Shown in pieces: positions 7,832 to 15,222 of a stretch of 28,948 bases of DNA. Positions within the stretch are counted from its first letter, which is position 1; the number at the start of each line of letters is the position of its first letter. The DNA is from Hellea sp964576765 (GTDB lineage Bacteria > Pseudomonadota > Alphaproteobacteria > Caulobacterales > Maricaulaceae). The stretch is from contig CAZNWH010000017.1 of assembly GCA_964576765.1 (NCBI GenBank), forward strand, positions 1 through 28,948, written 5' to 3'. The position numbers were made by a program, and so were the translations under genes. The notes under the pieces were generated by a model that worked only from the letters and a program-made list of their open reading frames with translations, was not told the origin of the DNA and did not search any database.

Positions 7832-10048
7832 TCACGACATGTAATCCTTGAGCCAACCTTCATGTTTTTCGCGAAGGCCTGCAAGCGAGACATCAAATCC
7901 TCCAACGGCTGAGATGCGATCTCCGCCGATTTTACCAACGATTTGTGCTGAAATGCCTTTTTCCTTTGCGGTCGAAATGACAGGGTTCACACTATATTCG
8001 TCTACAGCAATGAGATAGCGCGCCTGATCTTCGCCAAAAAGCCAGCCATGAAGCGGGATGTCGGTTGAGCCAGAAAGTGTAACGCCTAAATTACTGCTAA
8101 AGGCCATTTCACAGGCGGCAATAGCAAGTCCGCCATCTGAGAGATCATGCACCGCATGTAAACGGCGCATGCGGATGAGACTACGGACATAATCGCCATT
8201 ACGTTTTTCGGCCTCAAGGTCAACGGGCGGCGGCGCGCCATCTTCACGGCTCAAAATTTCCCGCAAATATATAGATGAGCCTAACCACCCCGTTGTATCA
8301 CCAATGAGGATAAGTGTATCACCGTTTTTAGCGCCACTCAGCGTAGCGAAGTGATCCAGATTAGGGATCAGGCCAACACCTCCGACGGCGGGCGTTGGCG
8401 GAATGGCTTGACCATTGGTTTCGTTGTAAAGAGAAACATTTCCAGAAACAACAGGGTATTCAAATGCGCGGCAGGCCTCATTCATACCGTCAATCGCGCG
8501 AACAAATTGTCCCATGATTTCAGGACGTTCTGGATTGCCAAAATTTAGACAATCTGTAATCGCGATAGGATCGGCACCAACACATGTTAGATTTCTCCAG
8601 GTCTCGGCAACACATTGTTTCCCGCCTTCATAGGGGTCAGCCTGCACATAGCGCGGGGTGACATCAGTTGTGATGGCAACAGCTTTTTGAGAACCGTGAA
8701 TACGCACAATGGCAGCGTCACCACCGCTTTGACTGTTATCAATTGTATCGGTCATAACATGGCGATCATATTGTTCCCAAATCCATCGTTTTGAGGCTAT
8801 GTCCGGACAAGAAATAATACGAATAAGGGCATCGTTATAATCCTGAGTTTCGTGAATATCAGAAGTTTCGATGATTTTAAGAGTTTCGCCTATAATATAA
8901 GGTCGATCATAATTAGGTGCATCATCTGCGAGAGGCGCGATAGGAATATCACAGACTTTTTTGCGTTGATGTTTAAGAACAAGCCGCCCTGTATCGGTTG
9001 TTTTCCCGATCTGAGCGACATCGAGTTCCCATTTCTCGAACACATCAAAAGCGAGTTGCTCTTTTCCGGGTTTTATCACCATCAACATGCGTTCTTGAGA
9101 CTCAGAGAGCATCATTTCATAGGGCGTCATGTTGTCTTCACGCTGGGGTACTTTATCAAGGTTAAGTTCAATCCCGACGCCGCCTTTATCGGCCATTTCT
9201 ATAGAGGAAGATGTCAGGCCTGCGGCGCCCATATCCTGAATAGCAATAATCGCGTCAGTCGCCATAAGTTCTAAGCAGGCTTCTATGAGAAGCTTTTCTG
9301 TAAAGGGGTCGCCAACCTGAACAGTCGGCCGTTTCTCATCGCTATCATCATCAAATTCTGCCGACGCCATAGTTGCGCCGTGAATACCGTCACGGCCTGT
9401 TTTAGACCCGACATAAAATATAGGATTTCCGACGCCTTTGGCAGCGGAGTAGAAAACATTATCGGCGCGCGCGAGGCCGACGCACATCGCATTGACCAGA
9501 ATATTCCCGTTATAACCTTTATGGAAGTTGGTTTCGCCGCCCACAGTTGGCACGCCGACGCAATTCCCATAGCCGCCAATCCCGGCAACAACCCCGTCCA
9601 CAAGTGACTTTGTCTTCGGATGATCGGGTTCTCCAAAGCGCAAAGCATTCATAAGAGCGATTGGCCTTGCGCCCATGGTAAAGACGTCCCGCATAATGCC
9701 GCCTACGCCGGTAGCGGCCCCTTGATAGGGTTCTATATATGACGGGTGATTATGGGACTCCATCTTGAAAATAATGGCATCACCGTCGCCTATATCAATA
9801 ACGCCGGCATTTTCGCCAGGGCCTTGAATAACTTTGTCCCCTGTCGTCAAAAATTTTGCGAGGTGTCGGCGAGAAGACTTATAAGAGCAATGCTCTGACC
9901 ACATGACCGAGAAAATACCAAGCTCATTTAGATTAGGCTCTCTGCCAAGCCTGTCTAAAATGATCTCATATTCGCTTTCAGAGAGACCATGTTCGGTAAC
10001 CATTTCTGGCGTTATTTCGCTTTTTTTCTTTTTTGAACTTCTAGCCAT
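7832..10048 (-). CDS. purL: Phosphoribosylformylglycinamidine synthase subunit PurL (small-type)
   Basis: This 738-residue protein is the ATP-using synthetase subunit that makes FGAM from FGAR in purine synthesis step 4. It is the small-type PurL, which needs separate PurQ and PurS; both genes lie just upstream. Motifs include WSEHCSYKSSRRHL near residue 50, PGENAGVIDIGDGDAIIFKMESHNHP, GAATGVGGIMRDVFTMGARPIA, and a second half with GGDAAIVRI, DCLNFGNPE, PVVSGNVSLYNE and HDLSDGGLAIAACEM. These mark the two duplicated AIRS-like halves. Its ATG overlaps the purQ stop in TAATG, giving translational coupling and likely equal stoichiometry. Confidence 0.98.
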   Translation of the reverse strand: MARSSKKKKSEITPEMVTEHGLSESEYEIILDRLGREPNLNELGIFSVMWSEHCSYKSSRRHLAKFLTTGDKVIQGPGENAGVIDIGDGDAIIFKMESHNHPSYIEPYQGAATGVGGIMRDVFTMGARPIALMNALRFGEPDHPKTKSLVDGVVAGIGGYGNCVGVPTVGGETNFHKGYNGNILVNAMCVGLARADNVFYSAAKGVGNPIFYVGSKTGRDGIHGATMASAEFDDDSDEKRPTVQVGDPFTEKLLIEACLELMATDAIIAIQDMGAAGLTSSSIEMADKGGVGIELNLDKVPQREDNMTPYEMMLSESQERMLMVIKPGKEQLAFDVFEKWELDVAQIGKTTDTGRLVLKHQRKKVCDIPIAPLADDAPNYDRPYIIGETLKIIETSDIHETQDYNDALIRIISCPDIASKRWIWEQYDRHVMTDTIDNSQSGGDAAIVRIHGSQKAVAITTDVTPRYVQADPYEGGKQCVAETWRNLTCVGADPIAITDCLNFGNPERPEIMGQFVRAIDGMNEACRAFEYPVVSGNVSLYNETNGQAIPPTPAVGGVGLIPNLDHFATLSGAKNGDTLILIGDTTGWLGSSIYLREILSREDGAPPPVDLEAEKRNGDYVRSLIRMRRLHAVHDLSDGGLAIAACEMAFSSNLGVTLSGSTDIPLHGWLFGEDQARYLIAVDEYSVNPVISTAKEKGISAQIVGKIGGDRISAVGGFDVSLAGLREKHEGWLKDYMS

Positions 10049-10710
10049 TAAATCGACTCAATAATAGATTTGAACAGATCGATCCCATCGGTCCCGCCGT
10101 GTAGAGGGTCAATAGCCCGTTCGGGGTGTGGCATCATGCCGATGACATTACCGGCCTCATTACAAATACCGGCAATGTCGCGCGCCGATCCATTGGGGTT
10201 TCCGTTATAACGCAGAACCACTCGGCCACTTTTCTCAAGCTTATTCAGCGTTTCATTATCGGCAAAATAATTTCCATCATGATGGGCAATCGGGAAGGTC
10301 ACATCTGTTTTTGCACCATATTTAGATGTATATCGGGTGTTTCCATTCGCGATTTTTAGAGCTTGCGGTTTACAAACATATTTAAGGCTGTTGTTACGCA
10401 TTAAGGCGCCGGGGAGTAATCCTGCTTCAGTCAGAATTTGAAAGCCATTGCAAAACCCGGCTACGGGTAGCCCCACATTGGCTTTGCTGACGATATCCTT
10501 GACGATAGGCGAGCGCGCCGCCATAGCGCCGGAGCGCAGATAATCGCCATATGAAAATCCTCCAGGTATGACAACAAAATCTACACCAGCGGGCAATTCA
10601 GCTTCGCGGTGCCAAACCATTTCTGGTTTAAAACCAGTGACTTTCTCTAATGCAACAGCGGCATCTCGGTCGCAATTTGAGGCAGGGAAGACAATAACGG
10701 CTGTTTTCAT
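10048..10710 (-). CDS. purQ: Phosphoribosylformylglycinamidine synthase subunit PurQ (glutamine amidotransferase)
   Basis: This 220-residue class I glutamine amidotransferase supplies ammonia to PurL. The nucleophile Cys87 lies in GFCNGFQ, the oxyanion region is PGGFSYGDYLR (49-59), and the His195/Glu197 pair lies in MMPHPERA. All catalytic residues are intact and length is typical. It overlaps purS upstream and purL downstream, both by TAATG junctions, so the three subunits are translated as a coupled block. Confidence 0.98.
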   Translation of the reverse strand: MKTAVIVFPASNCDRDAAVALEKVTGFKPEMVWHREAELPAGVDFVVIPGGFSYGDYLRSGAMAARSPIVKDIVSKANVGLPVAGFCNGFQILTEAGLLPGALMRNNSLKYVCKPQALKIANGNTRYTSKYGAKTDVTFPIAHHDGNYFADNETLNKLEKSGRVVLRYNGNPNGSARDIAGICNEAGNVIGMMPHPERAIDPLHGGTDGIDLFKSIIESI

Positions 10711-10952
10711 TAGTCTTCAATCTCAATGCGGTAACTTTCGATCACGGTGTTAGCTAAAAGCTTTTCACACATATCTTTAACGCGCGTTTCAGCTAAAGAA
10801 ATATCTTCGCCTGCAAGGTCAAGCTCTATGACCTTACCTTGCCGTGCTTCTTTTACTTCCTTGAATCCTAAATCACCTAATGAACGGGCGATAGCACGGC
10901 CTTGAGGGTCTAAAACGCCGGGTTTTAGTCCGATATGAATAATGGCTTTCAT
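10710..10952 (-). CDS. purS: Phosphoribosylformylglycinamidine synthase subunit PurS
   Basis: This 80-residue protein is the small bridging subunit that holds PurQ to PurL. The N terminus has the family pattern of a beta strand, then LKPGVLDPQGRAIARSLGDLGF, followed by VRQGK-like EARQGKVIELDL and a C-terminal strand VIESYRIEIED. It starts 9 bases downstream of purC and its stop codon overlaps the purQ start. Size and position make the call secure. Confidence 0.96.
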   Translation of the reverse strand: MKAIIHIGLKPGVLDPQGRAIARSLGDLGFKEVKEARQGKVIELDLAGEDISLAETRVKDMCEKLLANTVIESYRIEIED

Positions 10953-10961
10953 GACTATTTC

Positions 10962-11735
10962 CTATTCGTCATTGCTCACAACCGAAAGGGTCGGGGCGAG
11001 TTTGTTTTGAGATTCTTTTAATATTCCAAGACGGGTTGCAACTTCAGTATAGGCTTGTGTGACGTCACCTAAGTCTCGGCGGAAACGGTCTTTATCCAAT
11101 TTCTTATTGGTTTCGCGGTCCCATAAACGGCAACTATCGGGACTAATTTCATCGGCTAAGACTACTTGATGGCCGTCCTCGGTAGGGAGACGGCCAAATT
11201 CAATTTTGAAATCAATGAGATTGATCCCAATACCGCCGAACATACCCATCAGAAAATCATTGATGCGCAATGTCATGGCAATCATTTCGTCTAGTTCAGA
11301 TTCAGTAGCCCAACCAAACGCATAAATATGTTCTTCAGCAATTAGGGGATCGCCAAGGTCATCGCGTTTGAGGCAAAATTCGACAATTGAACGTGGAAGC
11401 TTTTCACCTTCCTCTATGCCTAGCCTCTTTGACATCGTCCCTGCAGCAACATTTCTGCAAATGACTTCAAGCGGAATAATATCAACTTTTTTTATCAGCT
11501 GTTCGCGCATATTAAGGCGTTTAATGAAATGCGTGGGAATGCCGATCTCCCCAAGGCGCAGCATAACAAATTCTGATATGCGGTTATTTAAGACGCCTTT
11601 TCCGTCAAGAATAGCCTTCTTTTGCGCATTAAACGCTGTGGCATCATCCTTAAAATATTGTACTAATGTTCCAGGCTCTGGCCCCTCATAGAGGATTTTG
11701 GCTTTACCTTCATAGATTTGTTTGCGGCGGCTCAT
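10962..11735 (-). CDS. purC: Phosphoribosylaminoimidazole-succinocarboxamide synthase
   Basis: This 257-residue enzyme joins CAIR and aspartate to form SAICAR (purine step 7). Motifs include RKQIYEGKAKILYEGP near the N terminus (nucleotide loop), VLNNRISEFVM, PLEVICRNVAAGTMSKRLG, LIDFKIEFGR and LADEISPDSCRLWD. I chose the ATG at 11735 (MSRRKQIYEGKAK), which has GGAAAGAG 4 bases upstream. An in-frame ATG at 11768 would add 11 residues that are not part of the family. It is the first gene of the purC-S-Q-L-bolA-grxD run. No clear PurR-type or riboswitch element was seen in the 258 bases upstream. Confidence 0.97.
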   Translation of the reverse strand: MSRRKQIYEGKAKILYEGPEPGTLVQYFKDDATAFNAQKKAILDGKGVLNNRISEFVMLRLGEIGIPTHFIKRLNMREQLIKKVDIIPLEVICRNVAAGTMSKRLGIEEGEKLPRSIVEFCLKRDDLGDPLIAEEHIYAFGWATESELDEMIAMTLRINDFLMGMFGGIGINLIDFKIEFGRLPTEDGHQVVLADEISPDSCRLWDRETNKKLDKDRFRRDLGDVTQAYTEVATRLGILKESQNKLAPTLSVVSNDE

Positions 11736-11993
11736 AATAGCTCTTTCCGAGGCTCGTCCAAAGCGCATCGACGTCGCCGACTCACTAAGGCGCTTAAAAA
11801 CACCCCATAGCGCAAGCTAGCATCAGCGGCAATGTGAACAATGCAAGAATTTGAGGATTAGTGAATTTAGCGTTTATGTGTTTTGAACAGCTATAAACAG
11901 AACAGGCTAGTCAAAATTCACGAAGTCCCTTGTTTTACACAACTAAAATTCATACATATTGCTTAAATTATATGACACAGAAAAGGTCTCAAC

Positions 11994-12314
11994 ATGTCAG
12001 GAATCGATGAACGCGGTAATGCGCAAGAAGCAAAATATGTTTTGGATGCTGCCAATGAGTTCAAAGTTGAAGCGAAACGCAATAAAGCTCTTGGCCATTG
12101 GGCTGCCGCATTACTCGGAATTGAGGGTGACGCTATTGAAAAATACGCCCTATCCGTTATTATGGCAGATATGGAAGAAGCCGGAGATGATGATGTTTTC
12201 CGTAAACTTCGTAAGGATCTGACAGACGCAAATGTAGATATCTCCGACCAAGCGATCAGAGATAAGATGAATGAATGTCTAAATGCCGCCCGTGATGAGG
12301 TTTACGGTGATTAA
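11994..12314 (+). CDS. DUF1476 protein, F1-ATPase inhibitor zeta-type subunit
   Basis: This 106-residue protein matches DUF1476. It has an N-terminal segment with ERGNAQEAKYVLDAANEFK, then KRNKALGHWAAALLG, an acidic helix ending EEAGDDDVFRKLRKD, and a C-terminal ISDQAIRDKMNECLNAA. In Paracoccus and relatives this family is the zeta subunit whose N-terminal part blocks ATP hydrolysis by F1; that role is carried over by family. AAAAGG lies about 7 bases before the ATG. A weak promoter candidate is TTGTTT (11930-11935) with TACATA 17 bases on. It is divergent from purC, an arrangement I recall in other alphaproteobacteria, and convergent with the next gene with only two bases between stop codons. 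Confidence 0.88.
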   Translation: MSGIDERGNAQEAKYVLDAANEFKVEAKRNKALGHWAAALLGIEGDAIEKYALSVIMADMEEAGDDDVFRKLRKDLTDANVDISDQAIRDKMNECLNAARDEVYGD

Positions 12315-12316
12315 AC

Positions 12317-12778
12317 CTAAATTGGAATATTAGGTTCCGGACAGGTCAAATCAACACTTGGCTGATTAGTCTTAGCCATGGTTTTTAGATTTTTAATATG
12401 CATGGCCATGCTTTGGGCGTCATAAGTCATATTCACACAGCCCAATGTGCGTTTCGTATCACCGTCAATTATGGCTGCAAAGCCTGTTATGCCTAACCAT
12501 GTATTATATTGGGAGACGAGACCACGATCAAAGACCGTGTGTGCATTTAAATCGCCATTCCCTCTGGAAATATTGATATTTACATATTCTATGCCGGGAT
12601 CACGAAGGTTTAATAGGACTTCGTTGAGGCGAGGTTCAACAATTCTACAGGGCGCGCACCAATCAGCGCTAAACATCATGACATAAACGTCAGGCGTAGG
12701 CTGCATCGTATTGCCAACTGACCCGAAACCAAGTGTTAAGGCCGTTGCAACAATAGCTGTTTTAAAGAGCTTTTTCAT
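12317..12778 (-). CDS. Secreted thioredoxin-fold protein with WCAPC active site
   Basis: This 153-residue protein starts with a signal peptide (MKKLFKTAIVATALTLGFG), so it acts in the periplasm. A thioredoxin-like active site FSADWCAPC has Cys41 and Cys44. The C-terminal half is unlike ordinary thioredoxin: it has FDRGLVSQYNTWLGITGFAAIIDG, KRTLGCVNMTYDA and a final TCPEP, giving two further cysteines at 114 and 146. I chose the ATG at 12778, which sits 7 bases after GGAG; the ATG at 12784 would overlap that site too closely. The gene at 12967-13443 is a clear paralogue without the CxxC. Redox partner unknown; a disulfide reductase role is inferred from the motif only. Confidence 0.75.
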   Translation of the reverse strand: MKKLFKTAIVATALTLGFGSVGNTMQPTPDVYVMMFSADWCAPCRIVEPRLNEVLLNLRDPGIEYVNINISRGNGDLNAHTVFDRGLVSQYNTWLGITGFAAIIDGDTKRTLGCVNMTYDAQSMAMHIKNLKTMAKTNQPSVDLTCPEPNIPI

Positions 12779-12856
12779 TACCATTCTCCATTCAACGCTA
12801 TTATCAGCATAATTTATCTGAACTGCACCTGAAAAATACAGTTGAGCGAATAACGC

Positions 12857-12906
12857 TTATGTTACTCCTCAGTAAAGCAGTGGGCATTAGCTATGACGTA
12901 ACATAA
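12857..12906. repeat. Spaced inverted repeat upstream of the thioredoxin-like gene
   Basis: TTATGTTAC (12857-12865) and GTAACATAA (12898-12906) are exact 9-base inverted copies 32 bases apart, about 80 bases upstream of the start at 12778. The 41-base centre spacing is close to four helical turns, as for two operator sites bound on one face. It may also be chance in AT-rich sequence. Confidence 0.3.
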
Positions 12907-12912
12907 TAGAAC

Positions 12913-12953
12913 ATAGAAAAGCCCGCAAACTGGAGTGTCGCGGGCTTTTCTAT
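12913..12953 (-). terminator. Intrinsic terminator of the CxxC-less paralogue
   Basis: A 14-bp stem (ATAGAAAAGCCCGC with its complement) and a 13-base loop lie 13 bases after the stop at 12967. The GC core is followed on the minus strand by TTTTCTAT. It separates the two paralogous genes into different transcripts. Confidence 0.8.
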
Positions 12954-12966
12954 AATGTCCTAGGTC

Positions 12967-13443
12967 TTAACGACCGGGATCAACATTGTGGGCTGCCGGG
13001 CAGCGTGTTGTCTTTGTTGAGACAGACGCGTTTGATAAAAAGGCAGAACCTTGGGCGCGAGACGCCATTTTACGAATTTCGCTAGCCATTTCATTGGCAT
13101 CAAATGTTGAGTTAACACATCCGATAACGCGTTTTGATTTAGCATCAACAACAGCGGCGAAGCCTGGAAGGCCAACCCATTTGTTGAAAACCGGAACAAT
13201 GTCACGGTCAAAGGCTTCATGTGCGCCCTTTTCCCATTTCGCAGCTGTTGATGTGTCGATAACAACTTCTTCAGCATTTACACCTGAAATGGCGAGAGCT
13301 GAGGAAAGCTGGCTATCAAGTTGCTGACTTTGCACGTCAGTCGCGTTACGAAAATTAACGACATAGATGTCTGCTGCAAAAGCCGTTGCGCCAAAAGCAG
13401 ATGTTAGAGCGAATGCACTCACAAGTGCAGTTAGTTTCTTCAT
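12967..13443 (-). CDS. Secreted thioredoxin-fold paralogue lacking CxxC
   Basis: This 158-residue protein has a signal peptide with a clear AFA cleavage site near residue 23. It aligns with the protein at 12317-12778: FDRDIVPVFNKWVGLPGFAAVVDA, KRVIGCVNSTFDA and a late RCP, with cysteines 109 and 148 matching cysteines 114 and 146 there. At the active-site position, after IYVVNF, it has ATDVQS where the sister has ADWCAPC, so both catalytic cysteines are gone. The two remaining cysteines could form a structural disulfide. AGGAT lies about 7 bases before the ATG, and TATAGT further upstream may be a -10. No named family is recognised. A non-catalytic binding or chaperone role is possible but not shown. 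Confidence 0.7.
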   Translation of the reverse strand: MKKLTALVSAFALTSAFGATAFAADIYVVNFRNATDVQSQQLDSQLSSALAISGVNAEEVVIDTSTAAKWEKGAHEAFDRDIVPVFNKWVGLPGFAAVVDAKSKRVIGCVNSTFDANEMASEIRKMASRAQGSAFLSNASVSTKTTRCPAAHNVDPGR

Positions 13444-13840
13444 GGTATCATCCTATTCTCTAGAAGTTCACTATATTTTTGTGCGTTTACACACGTATTA
13501 TTGTTATGGATGATATGTAACGGCCATTAGTAAATTTTCGGCAAATTGCGCGTTAGGGGTGTGTTTACAATGGTTTCCAGAATAGTTAATTAGGGCTTTA
13601 AGCTATTGTATTTAAAGGAAAAAAAATGAGCAAAAAAATGGAAAATGCTAAGTTTAGTAAAGATGCAACTAATTATTTTTCCAGATTTAGAGCTAATTAA
13701 TTGATATTTAATCATGTTTTTGATCAGTATGTTACATTGAGGTAATGTTAGGGCTTATTAGGGAGCGATGTATCAAGAGTTGTGGTCACCTAGCGTATTA
13801 GGACGCCAATAATAAGATTATCAACCTTCTGGTAAGGTGC
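13444..13840. other. Intergenic region of about 400 bases
   Basis: AT-rich stretch between the divergent-side start at 13443 and the purB stop at 13841. It should hold the promoter of the 12967-13443 gene. The only coding candidate is the 24-residue frame at 13626-13700. A weak ACCTT/AAGGT inverted repeat near 13824-13838 follows the purB stop and could be a poor terminator. I see no RNA gene. Confidence 0.5.
13626..13700 (+). CDS. Possible 24-residue small protein
   Basis: An ATG frame with sequence MSKKMENAKFSKD then ATNYFSRFRAN. Its start has an excellent ribosome-binding site, AAAGGA, six bases upstream. The peptide is basic and not hydrophobic. TTTACA near 13564 could be a -35, but no convincing -10 is seen. 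It could be a real small protein, a leader peptide or a remnant of a lost gene. I do not recognise it. Confidence 0.3.
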   Translation: MSKKMENAKFSKDATNYFSRFRAN

Positions 13841-15166
13841 TCAGGTAAATACTCTGTCAAAAATGGTCTCAACATGTTTGATATGATATTCATCATCAAA
13901 CATGGCGCGGACTTGATCTTCGGATAATAGCGCCATGACATCTTTATCTGCGAGAATAAGATTGAGAAATGAGCCTTCTCCAGCATTGCCTTCTGTACGG
14001 AACATTTCCCAGACTTTCATGGCATTACGCTGAACGAGACGGTAAGCGCTCTCACGCTGCTCGCCGGCTTGGGTAAGAGCCAAGAGAAAACGCTGAGAAT
14101 TATGCAGCCCGCCTAAACGGTCCATATTAGCTTTCATTTTTTCGGGATACACAACAAGGTTCTCAATCACGCCAGCAAGGCGGTGAAGCGCAAAGTCCAG
14201 ATGCACGGTAGCGTCTGGGCCAATGCCGCGTTCAACAGATGAATGTGAAATATCGCGCTCATGCCAGAGAGCGACATTTTCCATGGCAGGGGTTACTGCC
14301 ATGCGTACCAACCTAGCAAGACCTGTCAGATTTTCAGTGAGGACTGGATTACGTTTATGCGGCATAGCCGAGCTACCCTTTTGCCCTTTTGAAAAGAATT
14401 CTTCGGCTTCGAGGACTTCCGTACGCTGTAAGTGGCGGATTTCCACAGCTATATTTTCAATAGAAGAGGCTATCACACCCAGCGCTGCGAAATATGCGGC
14501 ATGACGGTCACGCGGTATAATCTGAGAGGAGACGGGTTCTATCGCCAGATCCATTTTTTTGGCGACGTGTTCTTCGACCTTAGGGTCGATATTAGCGAAT
14601 GTCCCGATCGCGCCCGAAATAGCACAGACGGCGATTTCTTTCCGTGCGATGACAAGGCGCTCACGTCCGCGGGCAAACTCGGCATAAAACCGCGCTAGCT
14701 TAACTCCAAAGGTTGTGGGCTCAGCATGGATCGCATGGCTGCGTCCGATCGTAATCGTGTGTTTATGTTCGGTGGCGCGTTTCTTAAGCGCGGCTAAAAC
14801 ACGGTCCATGCCGATAAGCAGTAAATCTGTCGCGCGAGCGAGTTGGACAGACAACGTAGTGTCGAGAATATCCGAACTTGTAAATCCTTGATGCACAAAG
14901 CGGGCATCTTCACCGATGAATTCAGCGAGGTGCGTTAGAAAGGCTATCACGTCATGTTTAACTTCGCGTTCAATCGTGTCGATTTTAGCCACGTTAAATT
15001 CAGCAGAGCCGCCGCGCTCCCAAATATTCTCCGCCGCAGATTTCGGAATAACGCCGAGTTCAGCAAGAGCGTCACAACCATGCGCCTCAATCTCGAACCA
15101 GATCCGGTACTTTGTAGCCGCCGACCATATTTCGGTCATTTCGGCACGGGCATAACGCTCAATCAT
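13841..15166 (-). CDS. purB: Adenylosuccinate lyase
   Basis: This 441-residue enzyme acts twice in purine synthesis: it splits SAICAR to AICAR and fumarate, and adenylosuccinate to AMP and fumarate. The fumarase/aspartase-superfamily signature GSSAMPHKRNP lies at residues 264-274 on the flexible catalytic loop. HDV (71-73), TSSDILDT (97-104) and GRSHAIHAEPTTFG (141-154) supply other active-site residues. Length is typical of the short bacterial form. It lies 56 bases downstream of the MFS gene on the same strand, apart from the purC-purL operon. GTGAG lies about 6 bases before the ATG. Confidence 0.97.
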   Translation of the reverse strand: MIERYARAEMTEIWSAATKYRIWFEIEAHGCDALAELGVIPKSAAENIWERGGSAEFNVAKIDTIEREVKHDVIAFLTHLAEFIGEDARFVHQGFTSSDILDTTLSVQLARATDLLLIGMDRVLAALKKRATEHKHTITIGRSHAIHAEPTTFGVKLARFYAEFARGRERLVIARKEIAVCAISGAIGTFANIDPKVEEHVAKKMDLAIEPVSSQIIPRDRHAAYFAALGVIASSIENIAVEIRHLQRTEVLEAEEFFSKGQKGSSAMPHKRNPVLTENLTGLARLVRMAVTPAMENVALWHERDISHSSVERGIGPDATVHLDFALHRLAGVIENLVVYPEKMKANMDRLGGLHNSQRFLLALTQAGEQRESAYRLVQRNAMKVWEMFRTEGNAGEGSFLNLILADKDVMALLSEDQVRAMFDDEYHIKHVETIFDRVFT

Positions 15167-15222
15167 ATGGACTCACTTCTCTATGCGCGCCTTAGACTAA
15201 AGGAGAGGGCTAAGGTCAAGCT

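Noticed and set aside
7819..7938. Longer bolA frame reaching into purL
   Set aside because: It would overlap the purL end by about 100 bases, and BolA-family similarity begins only at MAMSGED; the ATG at 7818 has a GAGAAAG site.
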